Positions 26,846 through 34,771 of a DNA stretch of 41,304 nt are shown in pieces. The first letter of the stretch is position 1. Each line of letters opens with the position of its first letter. The notes under the pieces are model-generated. The model saw only the letters and a list, made by a program, of their open reading frames with translations, did not search any database and was not told where the DNA came from. Origin of the DNA: Lactobacillus taiwanensis DSM 21401 (GTDB lineage: Bacteria; Bacillota; Bacilli; Lactobacillales; Lactobacillaceae); assembly GCF_001436695.1 (NCBI RefSeq), contig NZ_AYZG01000051.1, positions 556,107-597,410 of the forward strand, read 5' to 3'. Made by a program: the position numbers and the translations under genes.

Positions 26846-27384
26846 ATGCAAAATAATGCTACTGATAAACTTTCCCCATTAAAAGAATTAACTGCTGAAC
26901 AACAAAATTTAATTACTCAAATTATTGATTTTACTAATCAACATCTTCAAAATAACTTCCCCGCGATTTTTACCATTTATTGTGATGCAGGAACTGGAAA
27001 AAGTGTTGTACTTTCTTCCCTCTTTGATCAAATATAAAAGTTACGACATTATAAAAATAGTAATTTTTATCAAACTAATAATTATTTTCTAGTAAATCAT
27101 CCTGAAATTCTTAAGGTTTATAAACAAATTGCTGGTCCGCTGCCAGAATTACTAAAAAAGAATTTTCAAAGACCAACTAGTTTCATCAATCAATTAGATA
27201 AAAAACAAGAAAAAGCAGATATTGTTATTATTGATGAAGCACATTTACTTCTTTCAAAACCTGCTCACTATAATAATTTCTATCATGATAATCAATTAGT
27301 CAGATCCCGAGTCAAAATAAAATTTAAGTTAATTTAGATAAAATTACCGATATTGAAATGTTCAAAAAATTAGATACCCAATAA
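26846..27384 (+). pseudogene. DUF2075-type P-loop ATPase, nonsense-interrupted and truncated
   Basis: The frame opens at ATG 26846 (MQNNATDKLSPLKELTAEQQ) and reaches a Walker A motif, CDAGTGKSVVLSS, then stops at TAA 27035-27037. The same frame continues beyond it for about 90 codons (KLRHYKNSNFYQTNNYFLVN onward) to a Walker B/DEAH segment, ADIVIIDEAHLLLSKPAHYN, and ends in TAG at 27337. A short relic NLDKITDIEMFKKLDTQ follows to 27384. DUF2075 proteins are normally several hundred residues longer, so the helicase-like C-terminal half is gone. This is a decayed gene with one nonsense codon and a 3' deletion. Confidence 0.8.
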
Positions 27385-27399
27385 TTATTTACAGCATAA

Positions 27400-27437
27400 G
27401 AAAAAGGTTACGACTTCAAAACGCCGTAACCTTTTTT
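27400..27437. terminator. Bidirectional terminator between the DUF2075 pseudogene and ohyA
   Basis: AAAAAGGTTACG (27401-27412) pairs with CGTAACCTTTTT (27425-27436) over 12 bp with a 12-base loop. U-tracts are present in both directions. It ends 32 bp from the ohyA stop codon. Confidence 0.85.
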
Positions 27438-27468
27438 CGAATTCTCATTTAAATAAATTGTTACAATC

Positions 27469-29244
27469 TTAAATCAAATTTGCTTCTTCAAGCAATTCTT
27501 CAATCCATGTTCCCTTGATCTTCTTCATTCCTACCTTTACAGCAAGCTTTTCAGGAAGAGGTATTTCTTGATCTGCTAACTTCTTCTTGTCAGCCATGTA
27601 GTACATAGCCCGAAGCAATTCACGAATATCATAGACAGAATCCCATACTTCTGGCACGCCTCGATCAACATTAAGCAAGGTATAAACGGACTCCATCGCA
27701 GTTCTAACTGAATATTCAGTAGTAAAGACAGTATCTCTAGTAGGACTTTCAGCAAAGTTACCAATAAAGGCTAAATTCTTTGAACCTTCTGGTACAACGG
27801 CTGGACGGTCACCATCATGACGAGGCATGAAGTAACTAGTTATATAAGGCATATATACAGGAACAGTATTCATGTTTTCTTCTGAAGAAAGTTCTTTGAT
27901 TTCACTTTCTGGTACACCTAAGTGATAAAGCATTTCTTCAGCAATTTCTTGTCCGGTACAGTCAACTACCTTCTTCTTAATATAATTTCCTTCAGTATCT
28001 GAATATAAAGCATAAATCCAAACTACGATTTCATTTGGCTTTTGCGTTGGGAAGTGCGGTTGACGATGTATAGTAAAACTTAAGCCCCAGTTAGAATCAG
28101 TAACTGTAATAATACCACCAGTATTTACTTTTCCATCATATAAACTACGTTTAGTTAATCTTTCAAAATAAGGAGCTACTTTCTTATTCTTCAAGGTTGT
28201 AGTTGCAGAAACAAACCATGATTTTTCTGGTAAGTTTTCACTAAAGACATCTGGATGTCCAAAAGCAGGATCTTGCTTAGCCAAGTTCTCCCATAATCTC
28301 CATGAACCACCTTTAGCATGAGTGATTGGTGCTGGCGTAGTTTGGTTACCATAAGTTGAACTTTCAGTAATTGACCCGTTAGTTACAAAAACAAGATCAT
28401 TTTCAGTTAAGTCGATATCTTCTTGCTTGCCATTCTTTTTCATGACAATCTTTTTAGCAACTTTTTCGTTTCCTTCATGATCAACTAAAACGTTTTCAAC
28501 TTGAACTCCATATTCAAATTTAACTCCATGATCCTTCAAGTATTTAAGTAATGGCTTAACCATAGAATCATATTGATCATATTTATTAAATTTCAAGGCC
28601 GTAAAATCTGGTAATCCATCAATATGATGAATAAACCGCATGCAGTATCTTCTCATTTCCGCAAGTGAATGCCATTTTTCAAAGGCAAACATTGTTGACC
28701 AATAAGTCCAGAAATTAGACTTAAAGAATTCTGGAGAGAACCATTCTTCAATAGTCTTTCCTTGAATCTCAGATTCTGGTGTCAAAACTAGTTTAACTAT
28801 TTCACTAGCATGTGAGCCTAGTTGATATAAACCATCAGTTGGTAGTTCATTACCACGTTTATGAATTAAACGACAATTTGACGAGTTAGGATCTTCCTTA
28901 TCAAGCCAATAATATTCATCTAAATAAGATGCACCAGGAATTCTCAATGAAGGAACAGAACGATACATGTCCCACATACATTCAAAGTGGTCCTCCATTT
29001 CACGACCACCACGAACTACAAAGCCAGCATTAGGACGCTTAGTTCCGTCTAAAGAACCTCCAGCGACATCTAATTCTTCCAAAATATGAATCTTGTCACC
29101 AGCCATTTTGGCATCTCTAACTAAGAAGAATGCTGTCGAAAGACCAGCTAATCCACTACCAATAATGTAAGCAGATTTTTTATCCACATCTGCTGTTTTT
29201 TTTGTGTCTGCAAAAGCTTCATAATTTCCCTTTGAATAATACAT
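27469..29244 (-). CDS. ohyA: Oleate hydratase (myosin-cross-reactive antigen family)
   Basis: FAD-dependent enzyme that adds water to the cis-9 double bond of oleic and linoleic acids, giving 10-hydroxy fatty acids, a detoxification route used by gut lactobacilli. The 591 residues are the normal family length. The FAD-binding loop GSGLAG is at 29-34, followed by [14 protein letters not shown] and the family-typical [19 protein letters not shown]. The C-terminal [20 protein letters not shown] segment is also characteristic. AGAGGATC precedes the ATG, and a strong promoter with an operator-like inverted repeat lies upstream. Transcribed alone between two hairpins or gaps. Confidence 0.95.
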   Translation of the reverse strand: MYYSKGNYEAFADTKKTADVDKKSAYIIGSGLAGLSTAFFLVRDAKMAGDKIHILEELDVAGGSLDGTKRPNAGFVVRGGREMEDHFECMWDMYRSVPSLRIPGASYLDEYYWLDKEDPNSSNCRLIHKRGNELPTDGLYQLGSHASEIVKLVLTPESEIQGKTIEEWFSPEFFKSNFWTYWSTMFAFEKWHSLAEMRRYCMRFIHHIDGLPDFTALKFNKYDQYDSMVKPLLKYLKDHGVKFEYGVQVENVLVDHEGNEKVAKKIVMKKNGKQEDIDLTENDLVFVTNGSITESSTYGNQTTPAPITHAKGGSWRLWENLAKQDPAFGHPDVFSENLPEKSWFVSATTTLKNKKVAPYFERLTKRSLYDGKVNTGGIITVTDSNWGLSFTIHRQPHFPTQKPNEIVVWIYALYSDTEGNYIKKKVVDCTGQEIAEEMLYHLGVPESEIKELSSEENMNTVPVYMPYITSYFMPRHDGDRPAVVPEGSKNLAFIGNFAESPTRDTVFTTEYSVRTAMESVYTLLNVDRGVPEVWDSVYDIRELLRAMYYMADKKKLADQEIPLPEKLAVKVGMKKIKGTWIEELLEEANLI

Positions 29245-29296
29245 ACAAGTGATCCTCTTTTCTACATTCGGATAGTATTAACATTTCTTATATTCG

Positions 29297-29325
29297 ATTC
29301 TATGTAAAGCGGTTACAATAGTCAA
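29297..29325 (-). promoter_or_regulatory. ohyA promoter with inverted repeat between -35 and -10
   Basis: TTGACT (29325-29320), 17 bases, then TAGAAT (29302-29297), close to the sigma-A consensus. The spacer holds TGTAACCGCTTTACA, an inverted repeat TGTAA-N5-TTACA. It resembles a cre site but is one base too long, so it may bind a dedicated repressor. Confidence 0.72.
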
Positions 29326-29343
29326 TGTATTTAACTATTATAT

Positions 29344-30243
29344 TTATAATTTATTACTTATTAGGCTTTGCCACAAACATTTCATATCAGCTGGTTCTGA
29401 AATAGTAATCTCCTGCTTACATTTCGAAAAAGGATCATCAAACTTAAGATAAAAGCAATTCAAAGCTTGTCGCTCAAAATTATCTTTAATCCCATACAGA
29501 AGATCACCATACAAGGGATGTCCAAGATATTGCATGTGAACTCTGATTTGATGGGTTCGACCAGTTAGTAATTGTAATTCAACTAAGCTTGCACCATTAA
29601 CTTGATCTAAAACACGATATTTTGTAATCGAGCGTTGACCATTAGCTACTACTCCGCGTTTAACACCGGCATCTAATTTACCAATTGGCGCATTGATAAT
29701 ACCTGTTTCTTGTTCTTTACTAAAATTGCCATGCACAATCGCATGATATTTCTTAATAAAGCAATCCTTCCCCATTTTGCTAAATCGAGCATGAGCAACT
29801 GAATTTTTCCCAACTAAAACTAATCCTGACGTATCACGATCAAGTCTTGTAATAACATGTGGTTTAAGTTCTTTCTGTCCATTTTTCTGAAAATAATATA
29901 GTAATCTGTTGACTACGGCATCATTATCTTCATAACGTGATGGAATCGACAAAACGCCAGCTTCTTTATTAACGACCAAATAATCATGCTGTTCAAAAAC
30001 AATATTAAGTTGATTAATAGATGGTTTTAGCCATTGATTTTTCTTCTCCTCACCTAAAATAAAAATCACTTCATCCTCAGGATGTAAAAGATAGCTAGTG
30101 AAGCGACGATGATGATTTACTAAAATCATTCCACCATGATGTTGACTGTTAGTTAAAGCTCTTTTAGAGAAACCATTTCTTAATAAAAAACGCCCCAATT
30201 TCTGAGGTGTTTTATTTTCAAATTTTAATTTAAAGTACTGCAT
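29344..30243 (-). CDS. RluA-family 23S rRNA/tRNA pseudouridine synthase
   Basis: Isomerises uridine to pseudouridine in structured RNA. The 299 residues have an S4-like N-terminal part (about 1-80, GRFLLRNGFSKRALTNSQHHG) and the catalytic domain with HVITRLDRDTSGLVLVGKN, whose Asp is the nucleophile. The C-terminal LLTGRTHQIRVHMQYLGHPLYGD is split here only for quotation: LLTGRTHQIRVHMQYLG then HPLYGD. It corresponds by position to B. subtilis yjbO, downstream of relQ and nadK, with a one-base TAATG overlap with nadK. The exact RNA target is not deducible. Confidence 0.92.
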   Translation of the reverse strand: MQYFKLKFENKTPQKLGRFLLRNGFSKRALTNSQHHGGMILVNHHRRFTSYLLHPEDEVIFILGEEKKNQWLKPSINQLNIVFEQHDYLVVNKEAGVLSIPSRYEDNDAVVNRLLYYFQKNGQKELKPHVITRLDRDTSGLVLVGKNSVAHARFSKMGKDCFIKKYHAIVHGNFSKEQETGIINAPIGKLDAGVKRGVVANGQRSITKYRVLDQVNGASLVELQLLTGRTHQIRVHMQYLGHPLYGDLLYGIKDNFERQALNCFYLKFDDPFSKCKQEITISEPADMKCLWQSLISNKL

Positions 30244-31046
30244 TATTTATTTTTAGGTTGGCCAATAAAGGCATCCTCTACTCTATTCCAAAAATGGGTA
30301 TGTTGATATTTATCAAAGCGAATCACATGTTGAGAAATACGATATTCAATCTTCTTAATATGCTTATGATTAAATTCATATCCATCGTAAGTTACTACGT
30401 AGTGATCATCACTTTCTGGCTTAATAGTTATCCATTCATCAGGGGCAATCACAATTGGAGACGATAAAGTTCTAAATACGCGATTATTAATAGATGCTAT
30501 TTCAGTCATTTGCAAGGCCTTTAAACGTGGATGAATAACTGCACCCCCTAGAGATTTACTATAGGCAGTAGAACCGGTAGGAGTTGAAACGCATAAGCCA
30601 TCCCCCTTAAAGCTTTCAAAGAATTGATCTCTAATATAAACATCTGCTTTTAAAGTCTTCGAAACTCGTTTAATAGTTGCTTCATTTAAGGCAAGCAATT
30701 TTTTCTTCTCACCCGAACCGGTAGTAATGATTAATTCTAATAAAGGATAAGAAGCAGAAGATGGCTGTTTCTTAGTCAGATTATCCACCATTTTGTTAAT
30801 TTCAAAATTACGCCAATCAGTATAGAAGCCTAGGTGTCCCGTATGTACACCAATAAATCTTATTTGATCAACTAAATTTTGATACTTATGAAAACCAGAA
30901 ATTAAAGTTCCATCTCCTCCAATTGTGATTACGACATCAGGATTTTCAGGATCAATTTCTATCTTTCTAGAATCAAGTAATTTTTCTAATGCCTTAACTA
31001 CTGCCAAGGTTTCAACTTTTTCATTATAAACGAGTGCGACTTTCAT
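30243..31046 (-). CDS. nadK: NAD kinase
   Basis: Phosphorylates NAD+ to NADP+ and so supplies cofactor for reductive biosynthesis. The 267 residues carry the family GGDGT loop at 43-47 with catalytic Asp45, the conserved ALNEATIKR segment, and the glycine-rich GDGLCVSTPTGSTAYSKSLG (20-residue motif) that binds NAD. The gene overlaps relQ by one base upstream and the pseudouridine synthase by one base downstream, a tight three-gene operon conserved in Firmicutes. Confidence 0.96.
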   Translation of the reverse strand: MKVALVYNEKVETLAVVKALEKLLDSRKIEIDPENPDVVITIGGDGTLISGFHKYQNLVDQIRFIGVHTGHLGFYTDWRNFEINKMVDNLTKKQPSSASYPLLELIITTGSGEKKKLLALNEATIKRVSKTLKADVYIRDQFFESFKGDGLCVSTPTGSTAYSKSLGGAVIHPRLKALQMTEIASINNRVFRTLSSPIVIAPDEWITIKPESDDHYVVTYDGYEFNHKHIKKIEYRISQHVIRFDKYQHTHFWNRVEDAFIGQPKNK

Positions 31047-31672
31047 TATTGTTCTTTTCCTTTAGATTTAGTAAAAATTCTTTGTGCTTCCTGCACTTCA
31101 TCTTTAATTGATGACATTTCTTCATCTAACTTATAAGCAGCTTCAGCTGTAGTTTTAAGTCGCTTAGAAATATCCTCCGGGTATTTCCCCTGATATTTAT
31201 AATTTAACGTATGTTCTACCGTTGCCCAGAAATTCATTGCTAAAGTACGAATTTGAATTTCAGCAATTATCTTCTTTGGTCCATCTGGTAAGAAAACAGA
31301 ATATGAAATTACCATATGGTAAGAACGATATCCAGACGGTTTTGCGTTTTGAATATAGTCTCTTTCTTCAATTACTTGCATATCTTGCCGCTGATGAATT
31401 AGGTCAACCACTCGATAGATATCATCTACAAATTGACACATAATCCGAATTCCAGCAATATCTTGCATATCATTTTCAATGACATCAGGGGCAATAACTC
31501 GCCTTGTCATCTTCTCTTTAATTGAATCGACTGTTTTAACGCGTCCGACCACGAATTCAATCGGCGAATGCTCACCCTTGTTTAAAAAACTTTGTCTAAG
31601 TGATCGAAATTTAACTTTTAATTCAGAAACAGCCTGTTGATAAGGCCATAAAAATAAATCCCAATCTTTCAT
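31046..31672 (-). CDS. relQ: Small alarmone synthetase RelQ (GTP pyrophosphokinase)
   Basis: Single-domain (p)ppGpp synthetase. The 208 residues show the synthetase signatures RVKTVDSIKEKMTRR, DIAGIRIMCQFVDDIYRV, YIQNAKPSGYRSYHMV and EIQIRTLAMNFWATVEHTL. There is no hydrolase (HD) or regulatory TGS/ACT domain, so it is the RelQ/YjbM type rather than RelA/Spo-T. It opens the relQ-nadK-rlu operon and diverges from the CYTH gene; an extended -10 (TGGTAGAAT, minus strand, 31708-31703) lies 30 bp upstream. Confidence 0.95.
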   Translation of the reverse strand: MKDWDLFLWPYQQAVSELKVKFRSLRQSFLNKGEHSPIEFVVGRVKTVDSIKEKMTRRVIAPDVIENDMQDIAGIRIMCQFVDDIYRVVDLIHQRQDMQVIEERDYIQNAKPSGYRSYHMVISYSVFLPDGPKKIIAEIQIRTLAMNFWATVEHTLNYKYQGKYPEDISKRLKTTAEAAYKLDEEMSSIKDEVQEAQRIFTKSKGKEQ

Positions 31673-31749
31673 GTATAAATCCTTTCCGTTTCAAACAAAA
31701 TTATTCTACCATAGAGAGGGATAACATTAACTACTGAAAGGATAAAATT

Positions 31750-32373
31750 ATGAGTAAAAATTTAGAAATTGAATCAAAAACACTACTAGATGAAGAAACT
31801 TACAAAAAAATGCGTGATGCTTTTACTGCTAAGTCAGACTTTATCCAAAAGAATTATTATTTTGATACACCTGATTTTGATCTAAAAAATAGTGACGCAA
31901 GTTTAAGAATTAGAATTCTTGTTGACCACGCTGAACAAACAATTAAGGTTAAAGAAAACAATCCTAAAGAAAATAAGTATAGCGAACGCATTGAAATAAA
32001 CGATCTACTTTCCGTTGCTCAAGCCGAACAAATGACTCAAAGTGCATATGAAGGTACTTTCTTCTTGTTCGGCGGTGATGTTGGTGATTATTTACAAAAA
32101 CACTATTCTAACGAAGCAATTCACTCTTTAAAGTTAATTTCATGGAGCCAAACTCGCAGAATATTAGCAACTGGTCCAGAAAACTGTGAATTAACTTTAG
32201 ACTTAACAGAATTTCCAGATGGATATTATGACTTCGAATTAGAAATTGAAAATGATGATCCAGCTACTATCAAAAAAGTACTTGCTGAATTAGAAAAACA
32301 ATTTAATTTCAAAGTTAACAAAGAAAATACTAACCAAAGCAAGGTGCAACGTGCTTGGGAACACAAAAAATAA
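31750..32373 (+). CDS. CYTH domain protein (YjbK type)
   Basis: A 207-residue member of the CYTH/triphosphate tunnel superfamily, which hydrolyses or cyclises triphosphate compounds with a metal cofactor. The signature ExExK occurs at the start (LEIESKTLL), followed by paired charged strands such as SLRIRILVDHAEQTIKVKE and ELTLDLTEFPDGYYDFELEIE that line the tunnel. Substrate unknown; some family members act on inorganic triphosphate or thiamine triphosphate. It diverges from relQ and is followed by spxH, the same neighbours as B. subtilis yjbK. Confidence 0.88.
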   Translation: MSKNLEIESKTLLDEETYKKMRDAFTAKSDFIQKNYYFDTPDFDLKNSDASLRIRILVDHAEQTIKVKENNPKENKYSERIEINDLLSVAQAEQMTQSAYEGTFFLFGGDVGDYLQKHYSNEAIHSLKLISWSQTRRILATGPENCELTLDLTEFPDGYYDFELEIENDDPATIKKVLAELEKQFNFKVNKENTNQSKVQRAWEHKK

Positions 32374-32441
32374 AACAAAATTTTTCTCATTTTGTCCATT
32401 TTCTGATAAAGTATTCATGAACCTGGACGGAGGAAAACAAA

Positions 32442-33047
32442 TTGTTTGAAATATTTTTCTTTGTTAATCCAATTGGGATTAACTGTTATCAAAATGAACG
32501 GGAAATAAGTGCTGCAGTCAGTGGTTATAAACAAAACATTTCTTACCACTTTATACCCATAACTAACATGAATACGATTCGAAACGATATCAAGGCTCGG
32601 CATCTTGCTTCAAGTAATGTCGGAGTTTTCAACACTTTTAGTCAAAGTGCTTATAATGCAACTAAAGATTATCACACTCTAAAATTAATCGTTGGTAATA
32701 AAAAAGCCAGACAATATATTATTAAATTACAACATGCAATTAATGATATGGGTAAGACTTATTCTCGAGAGCTTGTTAATGAGATTTTAACTTCTCTAGA
32801 TGTTTCAATTAAAAACTTCAATAAAAATAGAGAGTCAAACTACATTAAGCTCTCAATGGATAAGGATTTAAAACTTGCTGACGACTTAAATGTTATCACT
32901 ACACCAACTACGATCATCTTTAACTATGATGATGACCGTGGTGATTCAGGGATGATGATTGAAGGTTGCGCAAATCGCGAAGAAATTGAAGCTGCTATCG
33001 CTGGGGATAAACAGACTAGTAGTGATAATAGTTTACGCCTATTGTAA
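32442..33047 (+). CDS. spxH: Spx adaptor SpxH/YjbH (DsbA-like)
   Basis: Thioredoxin-fold adaptor that delivers the transcription factor Spx to ClpXP for degradation. The 201 residues begin at TTG behind GGAGG and read LFEIFFFVNPIGINCYQNE. The usual Cys pair near the N-terminus is reduced to a single Cys in INCYQ, so redox activity by a CxxC pair looks unlikely. A cis-Pro region (VITTPTTIIFNY) remains. Downstream of the CYTH gene and close to coiA, mecA and spx, a gene set conserved with Bacillus. The symbol rests on synteny and weak similarity. Confidence 0.78.
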   Translation: MFEIFFFVNPIGINCYQNEREISAAVSGYKQNISYHFIPITNMNTIRNDIKARHLASSNVGVFNTFSQSAYNATKDYHTLKLIVGNKKARQYIIKLQHAINDMGKTYSRELVNEILTSLDVSIKNFNKNRESNYIKLSMDKDLKLADDLNVITTPTTIIFNYDDDRGDSGMMIEGCANREEIEAAIAGDKQTSSDNSLRLL

Positions 33048-33053
33048 TTTTCG

Positions 33054-33086
33054 GCTAGTTGACTTTTTAGTCATCTAGCTTTTTTT
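33054..33086 (+). terminator. Terminator of spxH, embedded in the coiA end
   Basis: GCTAG-T-TGACT (33054-33064) pairs with AGTCA-T-CTAGC (33069-33079) around a single T-T mismatch and a four-T loop, and then runs into seven T. The coiA stop codon (33067-33069) lies in the loop and the base of the right arm. Confidence 0.8.
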
Positions 33087-33927
33087 GTAGAAAAGTTAAT
33101 ATTGGACTTGCATCTTTCGGCTTTCGCAGCTGCAAAAATAATTCTTTAGGTATATCATCTATTGAATAATGCAATTGATATAATAGGCTTCCAATTTTCA
33201 ATCCAATCTTACTTTTTTGAACCAGTTGTTTTTGCAAATATTTCTTTTGATCTTTAATATCGGACACCTTAAAAATCTTTTTAACTGGAGTAAATAAAAA
33301 TAATTCTGCTACACCTTCTTCATCTAACGGAAAAGTTTTAACATCATATTGAATTTCTGAACTAATTGCTGCTTTTAAGATATTATATTTAAGCCTTATC
33401 AAACATTTAAATGGATCAATTTCTAGATAATACCACTGCCATTTAGGACTATACCTAAGAAAAATTTCCTGCGATTGATTAATTTTCTTCTTCAAATAAT
33501 GTCTTTTTCCAACAATCCAAATATCTTTAATATTTATTTGTTTGTATAATTGATGTCGATGATTAAACTCTTCTTCACTTAAAGGAGCACATTGAACTTC
33601 AAAAGATAATTTATTTTCTACCAGTACATCCGCTCTTAATTGTTGATCTAAAAGTGAAACTTCTACTTCCGCCTGAATTCCATTGGCCTTTAGAGCAGTA
33701 CATAAAAGGATTTTTGCCTGCGAATGTTCTTCTTTTTCTCCTGTCCCTTTTACCTGATAAAAGTGCTTAAAAAATGGTGTCTTATCTTCAGATAAGATCA
33801 AAATCATTCGATGCCTACAAGATGGACATAGATAACAATCCTGATTTAATTTCTTTATTCCTCGATTAACTTGCTCTGCTTCATTGACTGCCAAGACTAA
33901 TTTTTGATTTAAAATCGCAGCATACAT
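33067..33927 (-). CDS. coiA: Competence protein CoiA-like
   Basis: Late-competence protein needed after DNA uptake, probably at recombination of the incoming strand. The 286 residues start with a CPSCRHRM cysteine pair (after LNQDCYL). They include the nuclease-like core: HSQAKILLCTALKANGIQ, AEVEVSLLDQQLRADVLVEN and LSFEVQCAPLSEEEF, fitting a PD-(D/E)xK fold. I chose ATG 33927, preceded by a weak GGGCGAT. A TTG four codons upstream would begin inside the promoter-like region. It is separated from mecA by the IS remnant and ends against the spxH terminator. Confidence 0.85.
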   Translation of the reverse strand: MYAAILNQKLVLAVNEAEQVNRGIKKLNQDCYLCPSCRHRMILILSEDKTPFFKHFYQVKGTGEKEEHSQAKILLCTALKANGIQAEVEVSLLDQQLRADVLVENKLSFEVQCAPLSEEEFNHRHQLYKQINIKDIWIVGKRHYLKKKINQSQEIFLRYSPKWQWYYLEIDPFKCLIRLKYNILKAAISSEIQYDVKTFPLDEEGVAELFLFTPVKKIFKVSDIKDQKKYLQKQLVQKSKIGLKIGSLLYQLHYSIDDIPKELFLQLRKPKDASPILTFLQKKLDD

Positions 33928-33940
33928 TTTATCGCCCAAT

Positions 33941-33954
33941 ATTATATACGCAAA
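33941..33954 (-). promoter_or_regulatory. Putative competence promoter element of coiA
   Basis: The minus strand reads TTTTTGCGTATATAATATTG; the core TGCGTATA is at 33952-33945 and lies 17 bases from the ATG. It also contains an ordinary-looking TATAAT. Six of eight bases match TACGAATA, the streptococcal ComX box. The same arrangement stands before comFA. Confidence 0.45.
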
Positions 33955-33988
33955 AAGGAGATAAATTTTTTTGGGCTCTATACTTTTT

Positions 33989-34034
33989 CCTGTTGATGGA
34001 TATCTATGATATCCTATCGACAGGATTTTTTATT
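33989..34034 (+). terminator. Large hairpin inside the IS left end
   Basis: CCTGTTGATGGATATC (33989-34004) pairs with 34008-34024 over 16 bp, with one bulge, one G-U pair and a three-base TAT loop, then ATTTTTTATT. It looks like a strong intrinsic terminator facing into the element. The copy at 41270-41304 has the same sequence with one change. Confidence 0.7.
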
Positions 34035-34051
34035 GCATAAAGAAAGAGGCC

Positions 34052-34702
34052 ATATCCTCTCCTAACTTAAAATCCTTCTACGACCAATTCATTATTGTTT
34101 TTTCCGATTATTTTAAAAAATGTATTAATGGCAAATATCATAATATATATGTAGCTGAGCTTATTCAGCTCCATTGTCCTTACCGCCATTCTCATAATCT
34201 CAAACATATGGTTCAGATGCTTATCGGGGCTTTCAATAGTCTACGTGTACAAACGATGAAACAGTTTAAGAAACAAAGTCGTGAATATAAGCTCTTAAAA
34301 TCCACCTGGAAGCTTTACCTCATGAAATATGACAAGCTCAATAAGAAGACGGCTTAGACTGCAGTAAAGAACTTGAAAACACATATTGATTATGCAAGAC
34401 TTTATGGCTGCTATTCAAAGCAAAGACGAAAAGCAGATCATTCACTTGCTTCACTCAAAACAAGCTGTCGGTAAGCAAATTCATCAAACCTTATTAATTT
34501 TTAAACACAATTATACTGGCATTCTAAATAGCATTTCTTCCAGCTATTCTAATGGCTGTCTTGAAGGAGTTAATCGTAAGATTAAACAAATGAACGAACA
34601 GCCTATGGCTATAGTAGTTTTAGCCACTTATTAATTAGAATTAAACTAGAAGAAAATATTGTAAAAGAAAAGGAATCAAGCAACTATTCTTTAGTTGCCT
34701 AA
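34052..34702 (+). pseudogene. ISL3-family transposase, degenerate C-terminal part
   Basis: Three frames piece together the C-terminal portion of an ISL3/IS1165-type transposase. 34052-34357 holds a long open frame ending KHMVQMLIGAFNSLRVQTMK then QFKKQSREYKLLKSTWKLYL and TAG. 34386-34594 continues with MQDFMAAIQSKDEKQIIHLL to SNGCLEGVNRKIKQ. A one-base deletion at about 34591 (CAAATGAACG where CAAATTGAACG would keep the frame) shifts the end to ERTAYGYSSFSHLLIRIKLE and LVA stop at 34702. The N-terminal zinc-finger half and much of the DDE domain are missing. Inactive. Confidence 0.82.
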
Positions 34703-34771
34703 TTCCTTAATCTAAAACTGGTCATCAACAGGATTTGACAAACAGCCAATTTTTTCATCTCCTTTTATTTT

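Larger units (their letters stand above)
33972..34747 (+). mobile_element. Remnant of an ISL3-family insertion sequence
   Basis: About 775 bp between mecA and coiA. The left end GGCTCTATA-N6-CCTGTTGATG (from 33974) is matched by the inverted right end GGCTGTTTG-N6-CCTGTTGATG (34747 backward), with about 20 of 25 positions agreeing. AATTTTTT at 33964-33971 and 34748-34755 may be the 8-bp target duplication, though it is low in complexity. The enclosed transposase is a ruin about half the normal length. A near-identical left end occurs at 41255-41304. Confidence 0.82.

Noticed and set aside
29304-29318. cre site in the ohyA promoter
   Set aside because: TGTAACCGCTTTACA is 15 bases and cannot be aligned to the 14-base cre consensus without a shift at the 3' end. 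It is kept only as an inverted repeat.
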